Source of the DNA: Deltaproteobacteria bacterium
GTDB taxonomy: Bacteria > Myxococcota_C > UBA6777
Direction: 5' to 3'
Assembly (NCBI GenBank): GCA_006226375.1
Contig: SBHC01000038.1
Span: forward strand, 62,001 to 126,000
Length of the DNA stretch: 64,000 nt
This document shows, piece by piece, positions 1 through 7,772 of this stretch. Position 1 is the first letter of the stretch. Each line of letters starts with the position of its first letter. The notes beneath the pieces were generated by a model that did no database searches, was not told the origin of the DNA, and saw only the letters and a program-made list of their open reading frames with translations. A program made the position numbers and the translations under genes.

Positions 1-783
1 CAACACCAGCGATTGGCGAAAGAAGGAGAAGAAGCGAGAGACCGACTGATCCAATCGGCAGGCCGAGGGTTTTGGGGATGGCTGAAGAAGCCGTTGGTGC
101 GTCGATTAACCCGTGTCCATCGAAACATGATGGGCGCTCGCGAGCATCCGAAGTGGTTACTGATCCGGGCCCTTGGTCTCACCAAAGAAGTCCTCAAAGA
201 AGAAGGGGAGCAACTGGTGGAAGCTGGCGTGCTCTCTTCTTCGGATGCTATTTTTTATCTGACGATGGAAGAGGTCCTCGCTTGGGTCGAAGGGAGATGG
301 GATTCTCTCTCCCCCAACGCCTCACCCCAAGAGTTGGTGGAGCAACGAAAGAGCGACTACCAGCGGTGGAGCAAGCTCAACCCTCCCCGCGTTCTGACCA
401 GCGAAGGTGAAATTGTTCGAGCGGAGCTGTCCTTGGAGAACGCTCCTGAAGGAGCCATTGTGGGAAGCGCTGCTTCGGCAGGGATTATCGAAGGTCGGGC
501 TCGTGTGATACTGTCACCCAAAGACGCTGTTCTCCAACACGGGGAGATTCTGGTCGCTCCCTTCACCGATCCTGGATGGACTCCGCTCTTTATTCACGCT
601 GGAGCCTTGGTCATGGAGGTTGGAGGGCTGATGACACATGGTTCTGTTGTCGCCCGGGAATACGGCATTCCCGCCGTCGTTTGTGTCGCGAACGCAACCA
701 CTCGCATCGAGACAGGCCAGTGGATTCGTGTGAACGGCGATCAAGGTTATGTTGAAATTTTGGAAGAACCTGACGAAGGGTAA
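1..783 (+). CDS. PEP-utilizing enzyme, C-terminal part (5' end outside window)
   Basis: The frame is open to the first base of the window, so this is the end of a longer gene; the TTG at 13 is only an internal possibility. The last ~110 residues are a PEP-utilizing mobile (phosphohistidine swivelling) domain with the motif GGLMTHGSVVAREYGIP, whose His is the residue phosphorylated in PEP synthase, PPDK and rifampin phosphotransferase. The preceding helical part (GVLSSSDAIFYLTMEEVL) resembles the linker between the ATP-grasp and swivelling domains of rifampin phosphotransferase-like proteins. By family knowledge the protein would move a phosphate from ATP through the His to a substrate; the substrate cannot be deduced because the N-terminal ATP-grasp domain is not visible. 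A small ORF follows 44 bases downstream and may share the transcript. Confidence 0.85.
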   Translation, partial: QHQRLAKEGEEARDRLIQSAGRGFWGWLKKPLVRRLTRVHRNMMGAREHPKWLLIRALGLTKEVLKEEGEQLVEAGVLSSSDAIFYLTMEEVLAWVEGRWDSLSPNASPQELVEQRKSDYQRWSKLNPPRVLTSEGEIVRAELSLENAPEGAIVGSAASAGIIEGRARVILSPKDAVLQHGEILVAPFTDPGWTPLFIHAGALVMEVGGLMTHGSVVAREYGIPAVVCVANATTRIETGQWIRVNGDQGYVEILEEPDEG

Positions 784-827
784 CCCATCAAGGTTTCCAA
801 TCAACCCAAGACAAGGATGAGAGAGAC

Positions 828-1094
828 ATGATTCTTTTTGCTGACTTTGAACCACGTGAGGTCTCTTCTGGGGGCTTTTTTAAGGTTGCTGAACATGAGT
901 CTTTGGGGAAGGTTCTTCAAGATGTCAATGACTGGATTGAGAAAGAAAACATTGACGTTGTGAACATTGAAACTGTGGTTCTGCCGAACATTCATAACAC
1001 GGGCGAGGAGGGCACGACCGACCCATCCATTCGCACTTCCGGGGAGATGTCGGCTTACTGGTACCAGTTCTTTCGTGTGTGGTACCGAAAGTAA
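828..1094 (+). CDS. Small hypothetical protein (88 aa)
   Basis: Short soluble protein with no signal peptide or membrane segment. It starts at an ATG preceded by a purine-rich AAGGATGAGAGAGAC stretch. The C-terminal half is the most ordered-looking part: DVVNIETVVLP, then a Thr/Gly/Glu-rich loop, then an aromatic tail (SAYWYQFFRVWYRK). I do not recognise a named domain. It lies 44 bases after the PEP-utilizing enzyme on the same strand, so co-transcription is likely, and it runs convergently into the APH-type kinase gene. Base use resembles the neighbours, which supports a real gene. No function is proposed. Confidence 0.6.
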   Translation: MILFADFEPREVSSGGFFKVAEHESLGKVLQDVNDWIEKENIDVVNIETVVLPNIHNTGEEGTTDPSIRTSGEMSAYWYQFFRVWYRK

Positions 1095-1130
1095 AGACGC
1101 TCAACAAGCTATGGCTCAACAAGCTATCTC

Positions 1131-2120
1131 TTAGCAACCTAGCAACGTTCGCAACCTTGTCTCGGTTCGTTCGGCGAGCCCAGGTAGAAACTCCAGCATC
1201 TCTGGGGTTTTTTGCTGCATGACAAGGTTCAACAACACCAAGGCGCGTCCAACAATAAAGGCATCGACCTGACCCGGAAGTTGTTCCGGCCATTCGCGAA
1301 CCTGCCTGTAGCCTCTCTCTATCGCCTCGCGCTGCTTGGCGTACTCCTCGTTGCTCCACATGTAAAAGAACAAAATACCCAAATCCTGGACAGGATAGCC
1401 CCACACAAGGTCTTCAAAGTCGATGGGGGATAGCTTGTTTCGGTAGGCTTTTACGTTGTAGGCATGCAAGTCTCCGTGGATCACTTGCATGCTCTCTGTT
1501 TCCTGGAGTTGTTGGATGTGATGTTTTACGTGTTCGATCGCTTGCGGGATGACATTTTGCAAGCCTGTGGGCAATGTCTGGGTATGTTCCGGGTCTTCCA
1601 GTACCCACGGGTCTTCGTAAGGGTTGACGTCCTTGTAGACGAGGGGCTGGGCATCCTTGGGTTGCTTAAACCTGGCTCCATGTTTGTGCAAGGTCGCAGC
1701 CAAAGCTCCGTACCGAACGAGGTTGTCCATCGTGAATCGCTTCGCCAGGTCGAGACCTTTGATCCATCGAAACAAGATGCAATACCGCTCTTCTGGGACT
1801 CCTGGGTCGGCCACAAGCGAATACAACGAGCCGTCTTGGCTTGGAATGGGAGCGGGAACCTCAAAGTCGGCCGACGAACCCAGCTCGTAAAGCCAGGACG
1901 CTTCCAAAGACAGCGTACGTTCTCGGGCTGCTTGAGGCTTGCAAATGCGCAGGGCGTAGGTGTTGCCACATGCGGTGTCAACGCGGAAAACACAGTTGTA
2001 TTCGTTGCACAATAGCTTCAGCCCGGTGACCTGAAAGTTGTAGCTTTGAAGAGCCTTGTATGCGATGGCTCGAAGCCTACGAGCACGCCCAACTTCTGTG
2101 AGTTCGTAAAACGGTTTCAT
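1131..2120 (-). CDS. APH-family (aminoglycoside phosphotransferase-like) small-molecule kinase
   Basis: 329-residue protein with the kinase-like fold of the APH/choline kinase/homoserine kinase II superfamily. The Brenner catalytic motif is clear (VIHGDLHAYNV), followed by the metal-binding SPIDFEDLVWGYP, where DFE stands in for the usual DFD/DFG. The N-terminal lobe has a typical NCVFRVDT...YALRICKP stretch. The start was set at the ATG at 2118-2120 (MKPFYELTEVG); the frame stays open upstream but that part overlaps the preceding gene's end and looks non-coding. Such enzymes phosphorylate hydroxyl groups of small metabolites; the substrate is unknown and antibiotic resistance should not be assumed. 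It is the last gene of a minus-strand run, 131 bases after the flavin oxidoreductase, so it may be the operon's tail. Confidence 0.85.
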   Translation of the reverse strand: MKPFYELTEVGRARRLRAIAYKALQSYNFQVTGLKLLCNEYNCVFRVDTACGNTYALRICKPQAARERTLSLEASWLYELGSSADFEVPAPIPSQDGSLYSLVADPGVPEERYCILFRWIKGLDLAKRFTMDNLVRYGALAATLHKHGARFKQPKDAQPLVYKDVNPYEDPWVLEDPEHTQTLPTGLQNVIPQAIEHVKHHIQQLQETESMQVIHGDLHAYNVKAYRNKLSPIDFEDLVWGYPVQDLGILFFYMWSNEEYAKQREAIERGYRQVREWPEQLPGQVDAFIVGRALVLLNLVMQQKTPEMLEFLPGLAERTETRLRTLLGC

Positions 2121-2251
2121 GGATGATTCTCTTTGCTTGGCTGGGAGGGAGGGGGAAAGGTACGTTGGAAGGACGCACGAGAGGGCTTTGGGTTCAAAAA
2201 TATGCAACGACTGCGTCTTGCGCTGCGCCACGACAAAGTCTCGTTGCTGTG

Positions 2252-3796
2252 CTAGAGCTGAGAAAGATTCCGGAATGGCAAGCTTGAGCGGAGGATGCGG
2301 GCTAACTTTCGACCCAAGCGGACGGAGGGCGTAGGCGGCTTGGGAGGAATCGGCGTGGGGAGTAAGGAGGCGTCGTAGCCGGCCTGCTGCGCGGCGTATT
2401 GGGCTGCGACCATGCCTGTGACTGTGGCACGTTCGAGGTACAAGCAAGGGAAGGGTGCCTGGATCCAGTCGCCGGCCAAGCACATGTTGCGAAGTTGGGT
2501 TTGCATGGCCGGTAGATTCGACATGACACCTGGCGCAAACACCGTATGGGTCGGAGGGTTCCGCAACAAGTGGGCGTGAACTTCGTGGCCTTCCAACCCT
2601 GGCCAGCTTTCTTGGACCACGCGGCGAACTCGCTCCAACACCTCATCGTCGGTGTGTTCCATCGCATGTTCGGCCCGGCGTCCATACAGATGGCATTCGA
2701 TAACGCTTCCTCCCGTCTTGTCGTGCCAGTCTTGGTAGGGAGGTTGTAGCAGGTCCAGCCAGAAGAAGTTGTCGGCATGACCCGACGCAAACACCCCAGT
2801 TGCGTAGCGTTTGCGACTGGGTGCCACGTCGAACCAAAAACGAACGACTGCGCTGGCAACGCCCTTGGGAATGATGCTGTAAGGGAGGAGGTGATGAGCT
2901 TCTTCTTTCAGTAGCTTCGACAGGTTCGCTGGGTCCATCGCCAGAATTACCGCGTCAAACTCCAACCATTGCTCCTCTCCGTTGTTTTGGATGCAAAGCT
3001 TGGTCAACCGCTCGTTGTTATGGGACAACGCGGTGACAGGACTTCCCAACAGATGGGTTCCTCCCACGCTGTGGAGTTTGTCGAAGATAGGTTGGGCCAG
3101 GGCGCGGTTTGGATCGACGCCGAACACATCAAACGCCGTGTCTTCCTTGTCGTTGATAACGTAAAACGTAAGACCTGTGAGAAAAGCAGCGAGGCTGACC
3201 CGATCTGCGTCTTGAAAGAAGCCTTGGTGAGTGAGGGACTCAAACAAACGCTTGACCAAAGGAGGCCAACCTTCAATGAGCTTCTGCACAGGGAGGTCAT
3301 CGTAGCGTTCGATGTCGTACTCAGGGTCAAAGGCGAGCACATGGTTCATGTTCTTGGCGGCACGAAGGCAAGAACGAAGCCCAGCGTCCAGCAAGTCTCG
3401 GACGATGACAGGTTCTTGAAGCAAGGCCGCAGGGGCCAACAAGCTAGGTAGCGGGTGTTGGCGTAGACGTGCCCCCACTTCGGGGAACACGCGTTGTCCT
3501 CGCTGTTCCGCAACCAACTCTTGGTAGGGAGCAGGTGTTAATGTGGAGAAGGTGCCAAGCTCTTGAAGCAAGCGACGGAGGTTGTAGTACGGCCGCCAAA
3601 CCCCGTGGATGCCGTGCTCAATGGGAAATGTGAAGGTGTGTCCCTGGTGCTCCAGGGATAGCTCCTCCCGTGTCGCCAAGCGACCTCCGGGTACATGGTC
3701 AGCCTCAATTAATGTGACTGGAATCCCGGCCTTCGCCAGCGAGTACGTCGCTGAAAGTCCAGCCATTCCAGCACCTACAACAGCAATACGGCTCAT
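2252..3796 (-). CDS. FAD-dependent oxidoreductase, amine oxidase/phytoene desaturase superfamily
   Basis: 514 residues. The N-terminus has a dinucleotide-binding Rossmann motif (VVGAGMAGLSATYSLAKAG) ending in the acidic residue that binds the FAD ribose, followed by the GGR motif (PGGRLATREE) of the flavin amine oxidase superfamily. The C-terminus has the matching FAD-binding segment (LAGDWIQAPFPCLYLERA). The overall layout resembles carotenoid and squalene desaturase/isomerase-type enzymes (CrtI, CrtU, HpnE relatives) more than soluble amine oxidases, but the substrate is not determined. It starts 11 bases after the stop of the cNMP/decarboxylase-like fusion, so the two are almost certainly co-transcribed and may act on the same lipid or polyketide-like substrate. 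Confidence 0.85.
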   Translation of the reverse strand: MSRIAVVGAGMAGLSATYSLAKAGIPVTLIEADHVPGGRLATREELSLEHQGHTFTFPIEHGIHGVWRPYYNLRRLLQELGTFSTLTPAPYQELVAEQRGQRVFPEVGARLRQHPLPSLLAPAALLQEPVIVRDLLDAGLRSCLRAAKNMNHVLAFDPEYDIERYDDLPVQKLIEGWPPLVKRLFESLTHQGFFQDADRVSLAAFLTGLTFYVINDKEDTAFDVFGVDPNRALAQPIFDKLHSVGGTHLLGSPVTALSHNNERLTKLCIQNNGEEQWLEFDAVILAMDPANLSKLLKEEAHHLLPYSIIPKGVASAVVRFWFDVAPSRKRYATGVFASGHADNFFWLDLLQPPYQDWHDKTGGSVIECHLYGRRAEHAMEHTDDEVLERVRRVVQESWPGLEGHEVHAHLLRNPPTHTVFAPGVMSNLPAMQTQLRNMCLAGDWIQAPFPCLYLERATVTGMVAAQYAAQQAGYDASLLPTPIPPKPPTPSVRLGRKLARILRSSLPFRNLSQL

Positions 3797-3807
3797 TTCT
3801 AAATCCT

Positions 3808-5139
3808 CTACCAGGGCAGCCAGCGGGAGCGAGGTTGGGGTTTGGGGGGCTCTCCTCGTCGTAGCAACATGGGAATTTGTGTTTTTGTGGGCTTTACTTT
3901 GGCGTCTTCAAATCGGAATCCAACCTGAACGACATAACCTGCTAACGCTTTTCCATGCAAGAGATGGTCAGCGTCGTGGAAGACAAACTGAGGAGACTCC
4001 AGATGACGCAGTACATCCAGGTGAGTTAACTCAAAGTCCACCCGATTGAGTGAACGCTCCAGAAAGCGCTTCCCCGGTACCGCTCGCTTGGAGTGCAAGA
4101 TCACAGGGACACGCGGTGCCAAACCATACGATACGGCTGATTGGCCCATCACATCGAAGGCAGCGCCAACTGCCTTGAACAGAAAGCCCAAGCCTGCATC
4201 AGGCAAAAATTGGTTGGAGATATCGGTGAGAAAGTCGCCTTCGTCGAGAGGTTCTTCGTTTCCCCAGCTTCCTCGTACAATGAGGCGTCCACCCACAAAC
4301 AAGTCAAACGCTCGCTCTTCCAACTCAATCCGTCCATACCGCTTGGGAAAGCCATACATCTCACGACCAATGGCGATTGCTAGATAGTTATCGGGGTAAA
4401 GCTCCGGGCAAAACACATACGGTCGCGCGATGGGATTCAGGCAAGGAATGAAAGGCGTCACTTCTCGATATCGAAAGGCTTTGTCCGGTGCATTGGGGGC
4501 TTCGCTGCGCAACGACTCAAACAGGTTCAGACACAACAAATACCGACCACCCAGGCCAGGGATAAGTCGGTGACCGCTGGGCATGAGGGAGGCGAGGCGA
4601 GCCGGGTCTCCTTCCATGACAAACATGTACATCTCGAACGGATCGGCAACATAAGGTCCTGGAACGAGCGTAGCACCGGGGCTTTGGAAATAGTCCATCA
4701 GCGATTCGTGATGCAGCGTTTCTCTGGAATAAAGCGTTCGTACGGAGGTCGCGAGGTGATGAATCAGGGAGCGGTTTAAGCCTGCATTTTCTTTCAATAA
4801 TCGCTCAAAGTTTTCCTTGGAGACCTGCAACACCTCAACATCGCTGAAGGCGCGAACTGTGGCTGAGCGTTGCTTTCCATCAAGGACAGACAACAGTCCC
4901 AACACCTCAGGGGCACGAAGGACACGTACCAGGATGTCATCGACTTGAACCTCAACCGTTCCAGAGGTCAGAAAAAAGATGGAGTCTGCTTCCTCTCCCA
5001 GGCGCATTAAGACTTCGCCTTGTTTTATCTTTTTCCGTTGCCCTGACTCTTCCAGCTGTTTCTGCTCATCGGTTCCAAGAGAAGAAAATAACACCAGCAT
5101 AACCTCTTTGCGTGTTGGGGTGACATGGGGTCGCTGCAT
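3808..5139 (-). CDS. Cyclic-nucleotide-binding domain fused to acetoacetate decarboxylase-like domain
   Basis: 443 residues in two parts. Residues ~15-145 form a CRP-type cyclic nucleotide-binding domain (IKQGEVLMRLGEEADSIFFL, then RSATVRAFSDVEVLQVS) but there is no DNA-binding helix-turn-helix after it. Residues ~160-430 match the acetoacetate decarboxylase fold; the segment IGREMYGFPKRYG aligns with the Schiff-base lysine region of classical ADC, with the first Lys of the usual Lys-Lys pair kept and the second replaced by Arg. Many ADC-superfamily members are not decarboxylases, so the reaction is uncertain. The likely inference is an enzyme whose activity is gated directly by cAMP or cGMP. 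It sits 42 bases after the saccharopine dehydrogenase-like gene and 11 bases before the flavoenzyme. Confidence 0.85.
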   Translation of the reverse strand: MQRPHVTPTRKEVMLVLFSSLGTDEQKQLEESGQRKKIKQGEVLMRLGEEADSIFFLTSGTVEVQVDDILVRVLRAPEVLGLLSVLDGKQRSATVRAFSDVEVLQVSKENFERLLKENAGLNRSLIHHLATSVRTLYSRETLHHESLMDYFQSPGATLVPGPYVADPFEMYMFVMEGDPARLASLMPSGHRLIPGLGGRYLLCLNLFESLRSEAPNAPDKAFRYREVTPFIPCLNPIARPYVFCPELYPDNYLAIAIGREMYGFPKRYGRIELEERAFDLFVGGRLIVRGSWGNEEPLDEGDFLTDISNQFLPDAGLGFLFKAVGAAFDVMGQSAVSYGLAPRVPVILHSKRAVPGKRFLERSLNRVDFELTHLDVLRHLESPQFVFHDADHLLHGKALAGYVVQVGFRFEDAKVKPTKTQIPMLLRRGEPPKPQPRSRWLPW

Positions 5140-5181
5140 GCCCTCATGAGGGTTGCTTGTAAGAACATGTACGACCTGAGG

Positions 5182-6444
5182 CTAGTCTTTCTCCACCGAA
5201 AACGTGACACCGGCGGAGCGAAGCCGAGGCAGGAGAGCGTCACCCATCGCTGCTGCGGTCGTTAAGTATCCGTAACGCGGAGGAAGATCTTCTTGGTCCA
5301 GCGCAAGGCACAGGGCGGACTCGGCCAACATGCCAGCGGTGGCTCCGTATCCTGGGTCGCGATTGCCATGGCATACCACACGGAGCGTTTTGCGGGCACC
5401 GTTGGGAAGAACCCCTTCTCCTACGAGAAGAACTTGGAAGAACCCTGACTCTCGCTGTTGCTGGGAAGGTCCTTCGCCTGGCTGTGGAAGAAAGCGTGAC
5501 AAGACCTTGTCTGCCATGGGCAAGGTGCACAAACCCAGAAAGCTTTGGGTGGCAACCGGGACGCTGTAGGCTAGAAGTCGGCCTTTCAGGTTGGGTGAAA
5601 AGCACATCCACTCGTGGTAGCGGAAGTTCTGACCGTACAGAGAGGGAAGCAATGCCTGACTGCGACGAACCACACGGGTGTTGACCAGGCCCATGACAAA
5701 CGGAGCCACCCATCGTTGGACGCGACTGTCCCACCGTCCATGAACAGGGTCCCAACGTGTGGGCCCTCGTGGAGCCTGGGCCGGGTTCAGGTTGTAAGGA
5801 TCCAGCAAGTCACGAAGGAGTCGGGGGTTTCGCCGGATGTCTTGGCCTGCAGCGAGGAGGCTGGCTGCCGTTCCGCCGCTCCATGCCGATTGATGGTCCA
5901 TCAGATAGAAGTGAACGTCGGAGAGAGGTTGCCCCCATCGTTCCTGGGCCTCCCGCTGTAACAGGTAGACCCCAAGGTCCGAAGGAATCGAATCCATCCC
6001 GCAAAACGACACCATGCGCTGCTGTTGTTCTGTTGCCTTTGCATGATACTGGGACATCATCTGACGAGCCCAATGAACCTCACCGGTGATATCACAGTAG
6101 TCGGTCTTGGCGCTGATGCAGGCGGCGATGAGCGGGGAGCCATGTTGACTGTATGGACCCACCGTTGTGCAGACCACGCGGGTTTGGGAGGCCATACGCT
6201 CCAGAGAAGCCAGGTCGTTGCTCTCGGCCTGAAGCAAGGGAAGGTTCGCAGCATTTGGGGTCTGAGAGGACAGCTCGTTGCGTAGCTTTTCGAGTTTGTT
6301 GAGGTTTCGTCCAGCCAGTGCCCAGCGTACATTCGAGCCGACGCCGTAACGGGTTGCAATGTATTCAGCGACCAAGCGTCCTGTGAATCCCGTTGCACCC
6401 CAAACCACAACATCGAACGGTCGTGAGCTTCTCTCTGTCTCCAT
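5182..6444 (-). CDS. Saccharopine dehydrogenase-like / trans-acting enoyl reductase family oxidoreductase
   Basis: 420 residues. The N-terminal Rossmann fold is plain (VVWGATGFTGRLVAEYIA), followed by ALAGRNLNKLEKL, CTTVGPYSQHGSPLIAACI and YCDITGEVHWARQM, hallmarks of the saccharopine dehydrogenase-like oxidoreductases that include mycobacterial trans-acting enoyl reductase Rv2953 and eukaryotic SCCPDH. The start chosen is the ATG at 6442-6444 because it has a good upstream site (AAGGGAG, nine bases away) and the Rossmann motif follows at once. By family the protein is an NAD(P)H-linked reductase, possibly acting on a lipid or polyketide chain. It is the first gene of the minus-strand operon ending at 2252 or 1131. 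Its divergent neighbour begins at 6884. Confidence 0.85.
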   Translation of the reverse strand: METERSSRPFDVVVWGATGFTGRLVAEYIATRYGVGSNVRWALAGRNLNKLEKLRNELSSQTPNAANLPLLQAESNDLASLERMASQTRVVCTTVGPYSQHGSPLIAACISAKTDYCDITGEVHWARQMMSQYHAKATEQQQRMVSFCGMDSIPSDLGVYLLQREAQERWGQPLSDVHFYLMDHQSAWSGGTAASLLAAGQDIRRNPRLLRDLLDPYNLNPAQAPRGPTRWDPVHGRWDSRVQRWVAPFVMGLVNTRVVRRSQALLPSLYGQNFRYHEWMCFSPNLKGRLLAYSVPVATQSFLGLCTLPMADKVLSRFLPQPGEGPSQQQRESGFFQVLLVGEGVLPNGARKTLRVVCHGNRDPGYGATAGMLAESALCLALDQEDLPPRYGYLTTAAAMGDALLPRLRSAGVTFSVEKD

Positions 6445-6883
6445 CAAGCCCGACTCCCTTATTGATTCATTTGTCTCGTGGGTATTTTTCTTGAGCAAAC
6501 CTAGCATTGCCTTGGGAGAGAAGTCAACGTTGGATGCAAGAAGATATACGAGCTCCCATCGGATTGGTCTCTCTCTCCTCCCTTTTTCCTGCCCCCCCCA
6601 ATTTTTTTGAAGGACATTCTCGTTTCGCGACACTCACGTCTCAATATGCGATGTCTGGTGTCTAACTTCTCAATTTTATTGATGGTGGTTTGGCATACGA
6701 AGCATGAGAAGGTGAATGAATGTTTGGAAAGTATGGAACGTGGCTTGCTATCGTAATAACTACCTACGACCGTAACCCATTCTGACAACCTGCCTTGAGA
6801 GAAACCTCCAAACTGTCATGTGTTCCTATGAATTCTTCTTGCGAAGAGAGAGGATCCACTCTACGATGGTGCAGGAGGTCGTG
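6445..6883. other. Divergent intergenic region without a gene
   Basis: About 440 bases between the operon that starts at 6444 and the zinc-ribbon gene at 6884. Frames here give only short, unconvincing peptides. It must hold the promoters of both divergent units, but I do not see a -35/-10 pair that I would defend. A C-run followed by a T-run lies near 6590-6607. Confidence 0.5.
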
Positions 6884-7207
6884 ATGAGTCAACGAGACAT
6901 CATAAACTGTGGACAAAACCCAAAGGTCAACTTCCACTTCGAATGCCCCATGACGTGGGACGAATTGGAAGAAACCGGGGAGTCCAACCAGCGTTGGTGC
7001 AAGGAATGCGAAAAGCGCGTGTTCTGGTGTCACAACAACGTAGAAGCTGGACTAAGAGCAGAGCAAAACGAGTGCATCGCTGTCCCTGCTTGGTTGGCTG
7101 AGGGAGTCAGAAACGAAGAGTATGGGGTCATTGTTGTTGGGATGCCAAACTATAGAAGGATGTTTGAGGAAGTTACGGAACGCTACCAAGCGAAGAAAGC
7201 AAAGTAG
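6884..7207 (+). CDS. Small zinc-ribbon-like protein
   Basis: 107 residues. The core is a four-cysteine pattern, FECPMTWDELEETGESNQRW followed by CKECEKRVFWC, which recalls a family of short bacterial proteins, common in myxobacteria and planctomycetes, with the arrangement C-x-x-x-W ... R-x-C-x-x-C ... V-x-x-C. The cysteines probably bind zinc. The start at 6884 was chosen because GGAGG lies five bases upstream; the frame is open back to 6818, and the ATG at 6866 is an alternative. The C-terminal half (GVIVVGMPNYRRMFEEV) is amphipathic. The next gene begins 57 bases downstream on the same strand and may be a partner. No reaction can be assigned. Confidence 0.7.
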   Translation: MSQRDIINCGQNPKVNFHFECPMTWDELEETGESNQRWCKECEKRVFWCHNNVEAGLRAEQNECIAVPAWLAEGVRNEEYGVIVVGMPNYRRMFEEVTERYQAKKAK

Positions 7208-7264
7208 CTTGGACATGAGCCTGAAACACAAGACCTACATGACGTTTATGGAGATGTTTGTTGT

Positions 7265-7735
7265 ATGAAGCTACGACCTGCGTTGTTGCCGCCTGTATTG
7301 GATGAGAAGCTTGTCTCTCAACTTGGCGCTCTTGCGGACGAGTTAGATGGTGCAAGGCCGGAAGATTGTGAGGATAAGCTGGCTACCTTCAACCGGCTCG
7401 CAGGAACAACTCTTCCTCTGAAGAACTTTCAGGGTATCTACGGTGCAGAAGACCACGTGGATTGGGTCCGGCGTGTCCTGTGCTTCCAGCGAATTCGACG
7501 AGTCCCTGATGTAACCCGTGAGGAACTCATTGAAGTTACAAAGCGAGCTATGAGCTACGACAGCGATGCTGAAGCGTATATGCGTATCCTCGATGTTCAT
7601 GTGCCTCGTCCTCATGCTTCCAGTCTTATCTTTCATCCACCGGAGGATGAAGCTATCGGATGGAAAGGGTCGATCTCAGAGTATGACCCGACACCTGAAC
7701 AGATTGTGGAGTGGTCTTTCCTGTGGAAGGGCTAA
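7265..7735 (+). CDS. Hypothetical protein (156 aa)
   Basis: Soluble protein without signal peptide. The N-terminal ~45 residues are helical and acidic (LVSQLGALADELDGARPEDC). The middle carries a conserved-looking stretch GIYGAEDHVDWVRRVL, and the C-terminus is Trp-rich. I do not recognise the family. It follows the zinc-ribbon protein by 57 bases on the same strand and converges on the beta-propeller lipoprotein gene. A two-gene accessory unit is possible, but nothing in the sequence says what it does. Confidence 0.65.
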   Translation: MKLRPALLPPVLDEKLVSQLGALADELDGARPEDCEDKLATFNRLAGTTLPLKNFQGIYGAEDHVDWVRRVLCFQRIRRVPDVTREELIEVTKRAMSYDSDAEAYMRILDVHVPRPHASSLIFHPPEDEAIGWKGSISEYDPTPEQIVEWSFLWKG

Positions 7736-7772
7736 ACGTTGCCATTTGATAGGTAGTAGGTGAGCGATGGTG

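Noticed and set aside
1131-2120. Aminoglycoside resistance gene
   Set aside because: APH-fold kinases act on many metabolites; nothing ties this one to antibiotics.
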